NCBI RefSeq assembly: GCF_030505395.1
Contig: NZ_CP130044.1
Coordinates: forward strand, 3,147,001-3,211,000
DNA: 64,000 bases
Direction of reading: 5' to 3'
Source: Asticcacaulis sp. ZE23SCel15
GTDB taxonomy: Bacteria; Pseudomonadota; Alphaproteobacteria; Caulobacterales; Caulobacteraceae
A program made the translations under genes and the position numbers. Of the stretch, positions 1 to 10,646 are shown in pieces. The notes beneath the pieces were generated by a model. The model was not told where the DNA came from. It saw only the letters and a list, made by a program, of their open reading frames with translations, and did no database searches. Position 1 is the first letter of the stretch. Every line of letters starts with the position of its first letter.

Positions 1-726
1 GTCCGCACCGACCAACAGAGTCATATGGGCAAAGGTCGGTAGAGGTGCGCCGCCAAAAAATGCCGATAAGGCCTCGAAAATCTCGATCTGCGTGCCGGTA
101 TTGGCGACATGGTCTTCGCCGCGGATGACGTGGGTGATCTTCATATCAATGTCATCGACCACCGACGGCAGGGTGTAGAGAAACGCACCGTCTTCGCGGA
201 TCAGCACCGGATCGGACATGGAGGTCGTATCGACTTCGCAATGACCGCGCACCAGATCTTCCCAGGAAACGCGCTTGCCATCGAGCTTAAAGCGCCAGTG
301 GGGCTTGCGGCCTTCAGCTTCAAAGGCGGCCTTTTCAGCATCGGTCAGGTTAAGCGCAGCCCGATCATAAACCGGCGGCAAGCCGCGCGATAGCTGTACC
401 TTGCGTCGACGGTCAAGCTCATCCGCGGTTTCATAGCAGGCATAAAGACGGCCATCGGCTTTCAGCGCATCGGCGGCTTTTTGATAAATATCAAAGCGCT
501 TGGATTGATTGTAACGCTCATCCCAGTTGAGCCCCAGCCACTTAAGGTCGGTCTCGATCAGGTCTTCGTTTTCCTTAGTGGAACGCTCAAGGTCGGTATC
601 ATCGATCCGCAGGACAAAAAGGCCCTGCTGCTTCTTCGCGAACAGCCAATTGATCAGGGCGGCGCGAACATTGCCCGCATGGATGCGGCCAGTCGGTGAC
701 GGAGCGAAACGAACCTTAACGGTCAT
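1..726 (-). CDS. gltX: Glutamate--tRNA ligase (GltX), C-terminal part outside window
   Basis: Class I aminoacyl-tRNA synthetase that charges tRNA-Glu in the cytoplasm. Reading leftward from ATG at 724-726 the protein begins [19 protein letters not shown], where HAGN (residues 16-19) is the HIGH-type ATP-binding motif; RIDDTD follows, and [11 protein letters not shown] is the usual GluRS active-site stretch. The frame stays open for all 242 codons to base 1, so the KMSKS loop and anticodon-binding domain lie outside. Many alphaproteobacteria carry two gltX paralogues, and the visible part does not tell which one this is. A secreted TonB-C-like gene lies just upstream on the same strand. Confidence 0.95.
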   Translation of the reverse strand, partial: MTVKVRFAPSPTGRIHAGNVRAALINWLFAKKQQGLFVLRIDDTDLERSTKENEDLIETDLKWLGLNWDERYNQSKRFDIYQKAADALKADGRLYACYETADELDRRRKVQLSRGLPPVYDRAALNLTDAEKAAFEAEGRKPHWRFKLDGKRVSWEDLVRGHCEVDTTSMSDPVLIREDGAFLYTLPSVVDDIDMKITHVIRGEDHVANTGTQIEIFEALSAFFGGAPLPTFAHMTLLVGAD

Positions 727-808
727 GGGCGTAATGTCTCTGGGTTACTGTCGAAATTGAGACATTCCCATACGCTGTCACACATTGAGTTTAAAGGGCC
801 AAATGTTT

Positions 809-1207
809 TTATTGTCCCCATTTAACAAACAGCTTTAGCCCTTTACCCGCGACAAGAGGTTCACCCGCGACCTTGGATTTGACCGTCGCGGTTTTCATGA
901 GTTCCAGCGTAGCAGCCCCAAACCCTAAGCCTTCGGGCGTTTCGCGAATCATTTCGCATTCCGTGACGCGGCCCTTATCATCCCAATCACATGAAACCAA
1001 AACTGAACCGGGCTGATTGCGTTGTTTGGCCACGGTTGGATAATTACGCTTCATGCGCTCATACGGCACATGATCCCACGTCACCGGCAATTCCGGCAAC
1101 GCCTGACGGGCGGACGGTACAGGATCGACGGTTGGCGACGCGGCCCACAAAGGCAAGGCTCCGCCAACCATAGCCACTGCCGTCAAGGTCAAAATTTTCC
1201 TGAACAT
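809..1207 (-). CDS. Secreted protein with TonB C-terminal-like domain
   Basis: About 132 residues. The start at 1205-1207 (MFRKILTLTAVAMVGG) is chosen because GGAGG lies just upstream at good spacing; an in-frame upstream start adds 16 unlikely residues. Residues 1-23 form a signal peptide ending around LWAAS. The rest resembles the TonB C-terminal fold: YPTVAKQRNQPGSVLVSCDW, then DDKGRVTECEMIRETPEGLGFGAA is the typical strand-turn-helix pattern of TonB-C proteins where a substrate is summed into an energy-transducer-like module. There is no transmembrane anchor or proline linker, so it is not a full TonB. Role unknown; probably periplasmic. Confidence 0.7.
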   Translation of the reverse strand: MFRKILTLTAVAMVGGALPLWAASPTVDPVPSARQALPELPVTWDHVPYERMKRNYPTVAKQRNQPGSVLVSCDWDDKGRVTECEMIRETPEGLGFGAATLELMKTATVKSKVAGEPLVAGKGLKLFVKWGQ

Positions 1208-1264
1208 CCGGCCTCCAGTTCTACTTTTCTGTAAGTAAACCAGAGCCTGCGCCATCCGGCAAGC

Positions 1265-1693
1265 TTAGTCGTCGCGGTGGACGCGCTCACGACGCTCATG
1301 ACGCTCCTGAGCCTCGATGCTCAAAGTCGCGGTCGGACGGGCTTCAAGACGGGCCAGACCGATAGGCTCACCGGTTTCTTCGCAAAAGCCGTAAGACTGA
1401 TCATCAACGCGACTGATGGCTTCTTCGATCTTGGAGATCAGCTTCCGCTGGCGGTCACGGGTACGCAGTTCCAGCGCACGATCCGATTCCGATGACGCGC
1501 GGTCAACCAGATCTGGATGGTTTTCGGTTTCTTTTTGCATGGTGTTGACGGTCTCTTTCGAACCGCGCAGGATATCTTCTTTCCATTCCACCAGCTTTTT
1601 ACGGAAATAGGCCAACTGACGATCGTTCATATACTCTTCGCCGTCAGACGGTTTGTAACCTTCACCCTTAACCTGAATATCGAGTGTACTCAT
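1265..1693 (-). CDS. dksA: RNA polymerase-binding transcription factor DksA
   Basis: 142 residues, the usual DksA length. DksA binds the secondary channel of RNA polymerase and, with ppGpp, tunes rRNA, tRNA and amino-acid promoters. The coiled-coil hairpin spans about residues 25-95. The zinc-finger region reads YGFCEETGEPIGLARLEARP then TATLSIEAQE: three of the four classical zinc cysteines are replaced, as in other alphaproteobacterial and other redox-insensitive DksA forms. The ATG at 1691-1693 lies behind a weak GGAG. It sits beside fliX, a neighbourhood I associate with Caulobacterales. A 233-bp leader region (1694-1927) separates it from fliX and probably holds its promoter; I see no clear box there. 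Confidence 0.9.
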   Translation of the reverse strand: MSTLDIQVKGEGYKPSDGEEYMNDRQLAYFRKKLVEWKEDILRGSKETVNTMQKETENHPDLVDRASSESDRALELRTRDRQRKLISKIEEAISRVDDQSYGFCEETGEPIGLARLEARPTATLSIEAQERHERRERVHRDD

Positions 1694-1927
1694 AAGACCT
1701 GCACTCCGAATCTAACTGTTAAGTCCCCAAAGGTCTCAACAGACCCCAAACCATTTAGCTCCGGTTGCAAACATCACGCCACAAACCGGACAGCCCTTTT
1801 TTAGGCGGCTTATAGACACCGGAATAAGACGATTCAATGACTTTGCGCAGGATTTTTTCACACGGGAGACAATAGGCCGCTGTGTTGAGGCGCCTAATGC
1901 AACTAAACCCTTCATTGCAATGCAGAT

Positions 1928-2365
1928 TTAACTTAAACCGCGTTTGGCCAGTTCAACCAGCGCCCGCGTTTCAATATGATCCAGAACCGCCTGAAGCTTT
2001 TCATCCTCGACGCCCTCGCGCCGATCCGCGATCATGGTTTTGAGATTAAGCAGCGTGGAATCCGCCAAAGTGCCATCCAGAAGCGAGACCTTAACGTCCT
2101 CCAACACATCCAGAATGTCATTGGCCCGGCGGATCTGACGCCGCCTGCGCCCCGTCAATACGTCCTCTTCAGCCTGTAAGGCCAAAAGCGCATCGATACC
2201 GCCCACACCAAAGGCCCCGGCAGCGGGTGCTGCCCCGGCAGCCGATCCCGCACTTTGAGCTGAACTCCCTTTTGATAAGGAAAACCCATCGCCTCCGGTA
2301 CGCTTGACGCCGCCCGTCGTAGCCGAAGCGCCTAAACCTTGAGAAGGATTGATCCTGAGCGTCAT
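1928..2365 (-). CDS. fliX: Flagellar assembly regulator FliX
   Basis: FliX is a Caulobacter-type regulator that couples completion of the class II flagellar basal body to activity of the sigma-54 activator FlbD. The start at 2363-2365 (MTLRINPSQG) is chosen over an upstream in-frame start because known FliX proteins begin this way. About 145 residues: a glycine/alanine/serine-rich N-terminal linker (residues 10-55), then a helical C-terminal part with LLALQAEEDVLTGRRRRQIR and ILDVLEDVKVSLLDG, typical of the family. It is divergent from flgI, sharing the 272-bp region 2366-2637. Presence of this gene is one of the best taxonomic markers in the window. Confidence 0.85.
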   Translation of the reverse strand: MTLRINPSQGLGASATTGGVKRTGGDGFSLSKGSSAQSAGSAAGAAPAAGAFGVGGIDALLALQAEEDVLTGRRRRQIRRANDILDVLEDVKVSLLDGTLADSTLLNLKTMIADRREGVEDEKLQAVLDHIETRALVELAKRGLS

Positions 2366-2506
2366 CGCCAAAAACACCTGTACTATGGATGAAATATGCT
2401 CAGGCCTTATGCCTGCTTTCAAAAAGCGTCCGCTTTCGGGGCGCGGGATCATACCCCTGCACCATAGGTCAATATTTCCCCCTGATGGTAACTTTGACGT
2501 TAATAT

Positions 2507-2530
2507 CCGGGCAATTTTTTCCCCACCCGG
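2507..2530. promoter_or_regulatory. Inverted repeat upstream of the flgI sigma-54 promoter
   Basis: CCGGG at 2507-2511 and CCCGG at 2526-2530 flank an AT-rich core. It lies about 65 bases upstream of the sigma-54 box, where FlbD/ftr enhancer sites sit in Caulobacter flagellar promoters. An AT-rich stretch at 2541-2555 could bind IHF. Binding by either protein is inference only. Confidence 0.25.
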
Positions 2531-2592
2531 TCACAGCACGCCAATTAACCAATTTTCACACTGATTTAATTGGGAAAACTCACAACCCAAGT

Positions 2593-2608
2593 TGGCACAA
2601 ACTTCGCA
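2593..2608 (+). promoter_or_regulatory. Sigma-54 promoter of flgI
   Basis: TGGCAC at 2593-2598, five bases, then TCGCA at 2604-2608. The invariant GG (2594-2595) and GC (2606-2607) have the correct 12-base offset. Predicted start of transcription is near 2619, giving a short leader before flgI at 2638. Sigma-54 control of basal-body genes is established in Caulobacter. Confidence 0.75.
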
Positions 2609-2637
2609 TAGCCCCTCCCGACTAATGTAAGGTTTAG

Positions 2638-3759
2638 GTGATCATGCGCTTTTTCACGTCCCTCCTGCCCCGATTGCTGCTTTTATCCACGGCGCTTTTG
2701 ACCTTTGCGGCACCGAGTTTTGCGGCGTCCCGCATCAAGGACATTGTCGATGTCGAAGGCGTGCGTAAAAACCAGCTTATCGGCTACGGCATAGTCGTTG
2801 GCCTGAACGGCACCGGCGACAGCGTGCGAAACGCACCCTTCACCAAGCAAAGCCTTGAGGCCATGCTGGAGCGACTGGGGGTCAATGTCCGCGACGCCAA
2901 CCTCAACACCAAAAACGTCGCCGCGGTTATGGTCACGGCGGAGTTGCCTGCCTTTTCGGCATCTGGTTCGCGCATGGATGTGTCGGTATCAGCCATGGGT
3001 GACGCCAAAAGCCTTTTGGGCGGCACGTTACTAGTGACACCGCTACTGGGCGCTGATGGCGAGGCTTATGCGGTCGCGCAGGGCACCGTTCAGACCGGTT
3101 CAATCTCTGCGGGCGGCGCGTCGGGCTCATCCATAACCAAGGGCGTGCCGACGTCCGGCCGCATCGCTTCGGGCGGTATCGTTGAGCGCGAAATCGCCTT
3201 TGACCTTAACGCCATGCCGGTTGTGCGCCTGACGCTTAAGAATCCGGATTTCACCACCTCAAAACGCATCGCTCTGGCCATCAATGCCAGCTATCCGGGG
3301 ACGGCCTTTGCGGAAAACCCGACGATTGTATCGCTGAAAGCGCCGCAGGGCACCAATATGATGAACTTCGTCACCGATATTGAACAGATGAATGTCAATG
3401 TCGACACCCCCGCTAAGGTCGTGATCGATGAAGTGAACGGCGTGATCGTCATGGGCGAGAATGTGCGCGTCTCCCGCGTTGCCATCGCTCAGGGCAATCT
3501 GACCATATCGGTTCAGGAACAGCCCTTCGCCAGTCAACCCGCCCCCTTTAGCCAGGGCCAAACCGCGCTGGTGCCGGATAGCCAAGTCTCCATCGATGAG
3601 GAAAAGGGCAAGAAGCTTTATGACCTCAAGGCCACGACCTCGCTTAGTGATCTGATCGAAGGCCTGAATGCGCTGGGGGTATCACCGCGCGATATGATCT
3701 CGATCCTGCAAGCCATCAAAACCTCTGGTGCCCTGCAAGCCGATATTGAGGTGATGTGA
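2638..3759 (+). CDS. flgI: Flagellar basal-body P-ring protein FlgI
   Basis: FlgI polymerises into the periplasmic P ring around the flagellar rod. 373 residues, the normal length. GTG at 2638 has AAGG five bases upstream; ATG at 2644 is an alternative. A signal peptide covers residues 1-29 (ending FAAPSFAAS). The mature protein starts with the family signature RIKDIVDVEGVRKNQLIGYG, VVGLNGTGD and AVMVTAELPAF; the C-terminal domain ends with LNALGVSPRDMISILQAIK. It is the first gene of the rightward flagellar cluster with cheL and flbY and is driven by the sigma-54 box at 2593. The 125 bases after it hold two hairpins and a separate promoter candidate. Confidence 0.96.
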   Translation: MIMRFFTSLLPRLLLLSTALLTFAAPSFAASRIKDIVDVEGVRKNQLIGYGIVVGLNGTGDSVRNAPFTKQSLEAMLERLGVNVRDANLNTKNVAAVMVTAELPAFSASGSRMDVSVSAMGDAKSLLGGTLLVTPLLGADGEAYAVAQGTVQTGSISAGGASGSSITKGVPTSGRIASGGIVEREIAFDLNAMPVVRLTLKNPDFTTSKRIALAINASYPGTAFAENPTIVSLKAPQGTNMMNFVTDIEQMNVNVDTPAKVVIDEVNGVIVMGENVRVSRVAIAQGNLTISVQEQPFASQPAPFSQGQTALVPDSQVSIDEEKGKKLYDLKATTSLSDLIEGLNALGVSPRDMISILQAIKTSGALQADIEVM

Positions 3760-3770
3760 TGGAAATCGAA

Positions 3771-3803
3771 GAAAAGTCCTTCGCTCCGCTCAGTGTACTT
3801 TTC
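3771..3803. repeat. Short palindromic repeat, copy 1 (flgI-cheL gap)
   Basis: GAAAAGT at 3771-3777 pairs with ACTTTTC at 3797-3803. Bases 3774-3801 match 47528-47555 at 27 of 28 positions by hand alignment, so this is a dispersed intergenic repeat rather than a chance hairpin. Confidence 0.6.
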
Positions 3804-3818
3804 TTCGGATCGTCAGGT

Positions 3819-3853
3819 GAAAAATTTCTCGAAGCGGTTCTTCGAAATTTTTC
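3819..3853. repeat. Strong inverted repeat upstream of cheL
   Basis: GAAAAATTTC (3819-3828) and GAAATTTTTC (3844-3853) are perfect 10-base arms; inner GAA/TTC adds three more pairs. It ends three bases before a consensus TATAAT at 3856, so it could be an operator, or with the first hairpin mark the end of the flgI transcript. Confidence 0.55.
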
Positions 3854-3855
3854 GC

Positions 3856-3861
3856 TATAAT
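3856..3861 (+). promoter_or_regulatory. TATAAT -10 box candidate for cheL-flbY
   Basis: A perfect TATAAT 24 bases before the cheL ATG. No good -35 is visible at the right distance because that place is occupied by the inverted repeat 3819-3853. Confidence 0.35.
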
Positions 3862-3884
3862 ATTTTAGGTGAACAGATAGCAAT

Positions 3885-4223
3885 ATGAACCTGACAAGCA
3901 ACGCCCTACTTAGCCTGCAAGGCCAGAATACAGACGCAAAGATTGCGGCCGTTGGCGATCAGGCAAAGTCGGCTAATCAGGCGCGCGCCCTAAAGACGGG
4001 GCAAGAGTTTGAAACCATGGTTCTGTCGGCCATGCTGCAGTCGATGTTTCAGGGCGTCGGCGATACAGACGGCATGTTCGGTGGCGGCGAAGGCGAGGAA
4101 GCCTTCAAATCCTTTTATACCGAAGCCATCGCCAAGCAGACCGCCCTTCATGGCGGCATCGGCATTTCCGACGCCATTCAAAAACAACTGCTGCAACTTC
4201 AGGAGGCCAAGGCCGCGTCATGA
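3885..4223 (+). CDS. cheL: Flagellar rod-binding protein, FlgJ N-terminal / CheL type
   Basis: 112 residues. Matches the rod-binding domain found in the N-terminal half of enterobacterial FlgJ, which caps the growing rod in the periplasm. The signature is FETMVLSAMLQSMFQG (about residues 42-57) and FKSFYTEAIAKQTALHGGIG (about 74-93). The muramidase domain of FlgJ is missing, as in other alphaproteobacteria, where the protein is annotated CheL. There is no signal peptide; such proteins leave through the flagellar export machine. Its TGA overlaps the ATG of the next gene (ATGA, 4220-4223), indicating translational coupling. Confidence 0.85.
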   Translation: MNLTSNALLSLQGQNTDAKIAAVGDQAKSANQARALKTGQEFETMVLSAMLQSMFQGVGDTDGMFGGGEGEEAFKSFYTEAIAKQTALHGGIGISDAIQKQLLQLQEAKAAS

Positions 4224-4660
4224 CCCTTTCCGCAAACAATGCCTCTGATCGTGCCCGCCAGATTTTTAGCCTGACCGAGCGTTTGGGTGAGCGATTGGCC
4301 TTTGAAACCAGAGCGCTGGAGGCTCATCGCCCGCAGGATATCCACGCAGGCATTGAAGAAACGCGCCAGCTATCCAACCTATACCGGATGGAAACCGCGC
4401 GACTTAAGGCAGATCCTACTCTGTTGTCGGGCCTGAACGACACCACAAAATCTCAATTGCGAACCGCAACTGAAAGCTTCATGGAGATCGCCAAACGCCA
4501 CTCCATCGCGGTTGAAGCGGCCCGCACCGTCACCGAAGGCATATTGCACACCATCGCCACTGATATTTCCGAACGCAAGTCTCAAGGTGCCAGCTATGGG
4601 CCCGGCGCCCGTCAGGTCTATAAAGCGCCAACGTCCCTGAACATGACTCACAGGGCGTAA
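4220..4660 (+). CDS. flbY: FlbY-like flagellar protein
   Basis: 146 residues, predicted almost entirely helical, with no signal peptide or membrane segment. Position directly behind the rod-binding gene, with ATGA overlap, matches the Caulobacter gene named flbY. The helical pattern (RARQIFSLTERLGERLAFET, then LSNLYRMETARLKADPTLL) is also reminiscent of FlgN-type export chaperones, but I cannot show that from sequence alone. Likely role: flagellar assembly, probably chaperoning or regulating hook or flagellin export. The C-terminal tail (residues 120-146) is low-complexity and likely disordered. Confidence 0.65.
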   Translation: MTLSANNASDRARQIFSLTERLGERLAFETRALEAHRPQDIHAGIEETRQLSNLYRMETARLKADPTLLSGLNDTTKSQLRTATESFMEIAKRHSIAVEAARTVTEGILHTIATDISERKSQGASYGPGARQVYKAPTSLNMTHRA

Positions 4661-4764
4661 TTCATCATTACGCGTTTACGAAATGTTCTTGCGCATTTTA
4701 GACAAATCAGGCTTACAGTCCCCGGTTAAATGTCAAAGTCGTTGAAGGTTGCATTTAGCGCCAT

Positions 4765-4783
4765 GCTGACACTTTTGGTCAGC
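4765..4783. promoter_or_regulatory. Inverted repeat in the uvrA promoter region
   Basis: GCTGAC at 4765-4770 and GTCAGC at 4778-4783 form a perfect 6-7-6 inverted repeat. It overlaps a possible -35 and precedes a TATATA -10 candidate at 4796-4801. It is not an alphaproteobacterial LexA box (GTTC-N7-GTTC), which I looked for and did not find in 4661-4836. Function unknown. Confidence 0.3.
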
Positions 4784-4836
4784 GTCATAGCATCCTATAT
4801 AGACTTCTTACCGACACACCGGACTTATAGGACTTC

Positions 4837-7710
<2,874 letters not shown>

Positions 7711-7782
7711 GGTTCGCGCGACTTAATCTAAATTAACCATTATCGGCGCATGGTGAACCTGATTGAGATTAAGGATTCGACC

Positions 7783-8619
7783 ATGCGCCCCGCCCAACTT
7801 CGTTCGCTGACCTTAGCTGGCCTCATGCTGCTGGCCGTTTCAGGATGCAGCGGCGGCGAAAAATCCGTAAAGTCGGACGAAGCGCATGGCGATAACCACG
7901 GTGGCGCCCATGGCGACGCGGGTGGTGCGAAACTTACACATTGGGCCTATAGCGGCGATGAAGGCCCGTCGCACTGGGGCCAACTGGGTGGGGACGCTGC
8001 GACCTGTGCCAGTGGCGCACGCCAATCTCCGATCGACCTGACCGGAAATGGCCGCGCCCAAATGTCTAAGATCACACTGGATTATCTGTCCTCGAACGCC
8101 ACCATTCAAAATGATGGCCATAGCATCAAGGTGGTGCCATCTAAGGGCGGTGGACTGATCGCCGATGGTACGCCCTATGACCTGAAGCAAATCCATTTCC
8201 ACAGCCCCAGCGAACACACCATTAATGGCCGCCGCGCCGCACTGGAAAGTCATTTTGTTCATCAGAATGCCAAGGGCGAATATCTGGTGATCGCGGTTCT
8301 ATCTAATGTCGGAGTCGCCGATCCCATGCTGGCCCCCATCTGGACTTACCTGCCGAGCGACCAAACCGCACCGGCCGCCATTCCGGATCTGCTGATCAAT
8401 GCGCGCGACCTCATGCCCGCGACTGAGGAGTTTTTCGTCTATTCCGGGTCGCTGACCGTGCCCCCGTGCTCAGAAGGCGTAACCTGGATGGTATTTTCGG
8501 CCCCCTTAAGTGTTTCGCCCGAACAGGTCAGTGCTTATGAAACTCTGCTGGGATCGACGGCCCGCCCCATTCAGGCCCGTAAAGACCGTGATCTTCTCAC
8601 CGTGATCAGTGCAGGCTGA
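7783..8619 (+). CDS. Alpha-class carbonic anhydrase, lipoprotein
   Basis: Interconverts CO2 and bicarbonate. Start at ATG 7783, with AAGGA upstream. The lipobox AVSGC puts the lipidated cysteine at residue 22. A short histidine/glycine-rich stretch (residues 35-47, HGDNHGGAHGD) follows and may buffer zinc. The catalytic domain has HWGQLGGDAATC, RQSPIDL, the zinc histidines in QIHFHSPSEH and ALESHFVH, and the family hallmark SGSLTVPPCSEGVTW. The protein is probably anchored to a membrane facing the periplasm. Its end overlaps by 14 bp the end of the convergent membrane-protein gene. Upstream, TTAA-N6-TTAACC at 7723-7738 resembles a CtrA box but with one base too little spacing. Confidence 0.92.
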   Translation: MRPAQLRSLTLAGLMLLAVSGCSGGEKSVKSDEAHGDNHGGAHGDAGGAKLTHWAYSGDEGPSHWGQLGGDAATCASGARQSPIDLTGNGRAQMSKITLDYLSSNATIQNDGHSIKVVPSKGGGLIADGTPYDLKQIHFHSPSEHTINGRRAALESHFVHQNAKGEYLVIAVLSNVGVADPMLAPIWTYLPSDQTAPAAIPDLLINARDLMPATEEFFVYSGSLTVPPCSEGVTWMVFSAPLSVSPEQVSAYETLLGSTARPIQARKDRDLLTVISAG

Positions 8620-9544
8620 CCTCCGGCTTTGGCCGTGCCTCACGAGCCCGTTCCCGAAGCGTTAGAAACAGCCGACTTTGGGCTGCCGCAATCATAAGTT
8701 CACGCAAAAAGGCTGAAATCGCCGTCACCGTCAACACGACAATGAAAAACGGCAAAAAAGGCTTTAAGTCAAATAAAGTTTTTACTTCAAGCCCTTGCTT
8801 CAAAAACTTAAACTGCTCAATGAGCGACATATTCAAACCAATCGCCGAAATCGCGTGTACCGAGGTCACGCAGATTAGCACCAAGGCATAGGTAAATATG
8901 TAGACGACCAGTATCGACCAGATATATCGACGTGTCAGCAGGAACGAGCCGATAAAATTAATCCGGCGCTGACAGAAGGTATCCATGGATGCCAAAGACA
9001 GGCGAAGTTTCAGCCAGACTACCCCCAAAGCCTGTAACAACAGGGCCAGCATGATGATGCCATAGGTCGCAAAATTGCGCCCAATGTGCACTTCCAGAGC
9101 TGTGTTGGCAAGCCAGGCCAGCCCTGCCACCACCAGAAACAGCGACACTGATAAAACCATGATCAGCAGGAATTTAAGGATATAAAACGCCACCAGCCGA
9201 ACCTCATCCGGCCCAAGGCTCAAGGTAGCGGCGCGAGGATTTTCGATGGCAATCTGCGCCCGATAGATGGCACATTTAACGATCAGATGGGTCAAGCCCA
9301 CCAGAATACCACACACACTCACGGCCATTAGCGTGGTATAAATCAAACCTGACAGGAGTTGGGGTTCATTACGCAAAGCCTGCCAGAAGGCCAGCCAATG
9401 CTCCGCAAACGCGAGCACCGTAAAGCCATAAGCCACCCCATAACCGACAAACATCACCAGAAGCCATTTCATGGCGGTCAGGGGGCGGTCGCGCAATAAT
9501 CTCAGGCCATCAAACGCGATTTCTTCGGATAATTCCTTACGCAC
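8606..9544 (-). CDS. Polytopic membrane protein, paralogue A of three
   Basis: 312 residues, GTG start at 9542-9544. Around six hydrophobic segments. Not assigned to a known function. It shares architecture and motifs with the next two genes: an N-terminal FDGLRLLRDRP segment and a conserved loop RLSLASMDTFCQRRINFIGS followed by a long hydrophobic helix. The equivalent loop in paralogue B is RLSLVPVQSFDEKRLNFRGS. No catalytic or transporter motif seen. The gene is the most downstream of a leftward group of three; an intergenic gap of 117 bp separates it from paralogue B. Confidence 0.75.
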   Translation of the reverse strand: MRKELSEEIAFDGLRLLRDRPLTAMKWLLVMFVGYGVAYGFTVLAFAEHWLAFWQALRNEPQLLSGLIYTTLMAVSVCGILVGLTHLIVKCAIYRAQIAIENPRAATLSLGPDEVRLVAFYILKFLLIMVLSVSLFLVVAGLAWLANTALEVHIGRNFATYGIIMLALLLQALGVVWLKLRLSLASMDTFCQRRINFIGSFLLTRRYIWSILVVYIFTYALVLICVTSVHAISAIGLNMSLIEQFKFLKQGLEVKTLFDLKPFLPFFIVVLTVTAISAFLRELMIAAAQSRLFLTLRERAREARPKPEVSLH

Positions 9545-9661
9545 ACGCCCCCCTGTTACACACGCTGGTGAACCTTACGCCACCCTGCGTGCATGTTGCT
9601 CAGGTGGGGTCAGTCTGTCGCGTCTATACCCCAATTCCGTGTCATTTTTTTTAGAATGTTG

Positions 9662-10585
9662 TCAGGTGGTTGTTCGCGCTGGTTTAAGTGATTTGTAGGC
9701 TGCGGCCTGCGCCCCAATCAACAAGGCCGACAATAACGGAGCCCGCAAAGCACTCATGATCATGTAACCTGCGACAACCGGATTAGCCAGGCTTTCAAGG
9801 CGCGACAAATCAAAGGTTTGACGCATATCCGCGCCGCCCATATCGAGCCCCAGAAACGGTACGGCCAGGGCCACAAAGATGATTTCACACAAAATCTGCA
9901 CCAGCATGATCATGATGATGGTGACGACATAACCCAACAAAAGCTGCCAGAAATGGCCCTTGGTTAATCTGAAACTGCCGCGGAAATTCAACCGCTTTTC
10001 ATCGAAGCTTTGCACGGGCACGAGCGACAAACGAATGACCAGCCACAAATAAAATGCCACTGACACCAGCGCGCTGACAAAACCAAAGGTGATCGCAGGC
10101 GCCCCCATGGTCGCCTGTGTTAAGGCAACTAATATGCCGCCGACAATAATAAGTCCGATGGTAAAGACGATCGACACCACAAAGGCAAACACCAGCAGCA
10201 GGAACGAAATCGCGATCTGACGCAGTTCATCCTTACCGAATTTCAAGTAGCCATAGCGGTCATCGCCTACGCCCAGAACTGCACGATAGACCGCACACAG
10301 GACGATGGCGGAAAAAAACATTGAGACCAGAAAACCGGCACCAAACGCTGGCGTTACCTTTTGCGCCAGATTGGCATATTCAGCGGCATGATCTGTGACC
10401 ACGCCAAAGCCAAACTTATTATACATGTCCATAATGGCCATGAATTCAGGCCCGGCCATCAGGATCAGTATGCCTGCCGAAATGACCTGAGATAATAACA
10501 GGACCGGCGCCCAGAAAAGGATCAGCTTGGGCCGCTCACGGATAATACGAAAGCCTTCGAATGCAAAATCAAGCGTTAGCGCCAC
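9662..10585 (-). CDS. Polytopic membrane protein, paralogue B of three
   Basis: 307 residues from a GTG at 10583-10585. About six hydrophobic segments. Begins LTLDFAFEGFRIIRERPKLI, parallel to the FDGLRLLRDRP start of paralogue A, and carries the loop RLSLVPVQSFDEKRLNFRGS then FRLTKGHFWQLLLGYVV. Homology among the three neighbours is visible by eye, but function is unknown. Such proteins resemble poorly characterised membrane families in alphaproteobacteria sometimes annotated as glycerophosphodiester-phosphodiesterase-like membrane domains; I cannot confirm that. Confidence 0.75.
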   Translation of the reverse strand: MALTLDFAFEGFRIIRERPKLILFWAPVLLLSQVISAGILILMAGPEFMAIMDMYNKFGFGVVTDHAAEYANLAQKVTPAFGAGFLVSMFFSAIVLCAVYRAVLGVGDDRYGYLKFGKDELRQIAISFLLLVFAFVVSIVFTIGLIIVGGILVALTQATMGAPAITFGFVSALVSVAFYLWLVIRLSLVPVQSFDEKRLNFRGSFRLTKGHFWQLLLGYVVTIIMIMLVQILCEIIFVALAVPFLGLDMGGADMRQTFDLSRLESLANPVVAGYMIMSALRAPLLSALLIGAQAAAYKSLKPARTTT

Positions 10586-10646
10586 TTCAGTCCACCTACA
10601 TCTGCCCCGGCATGGGGCACGCGCACTCTATACACCGGGTCGCACC

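Noticed and set aside
4684-4698. LexA box (GTTC-N7-GTTC) for uvrA
   Set aside because: The only GTTC upstream (near 4684) is followed at the right distance by TTTT, not GTTC; I could not find an acceptable site in 4661-4836.
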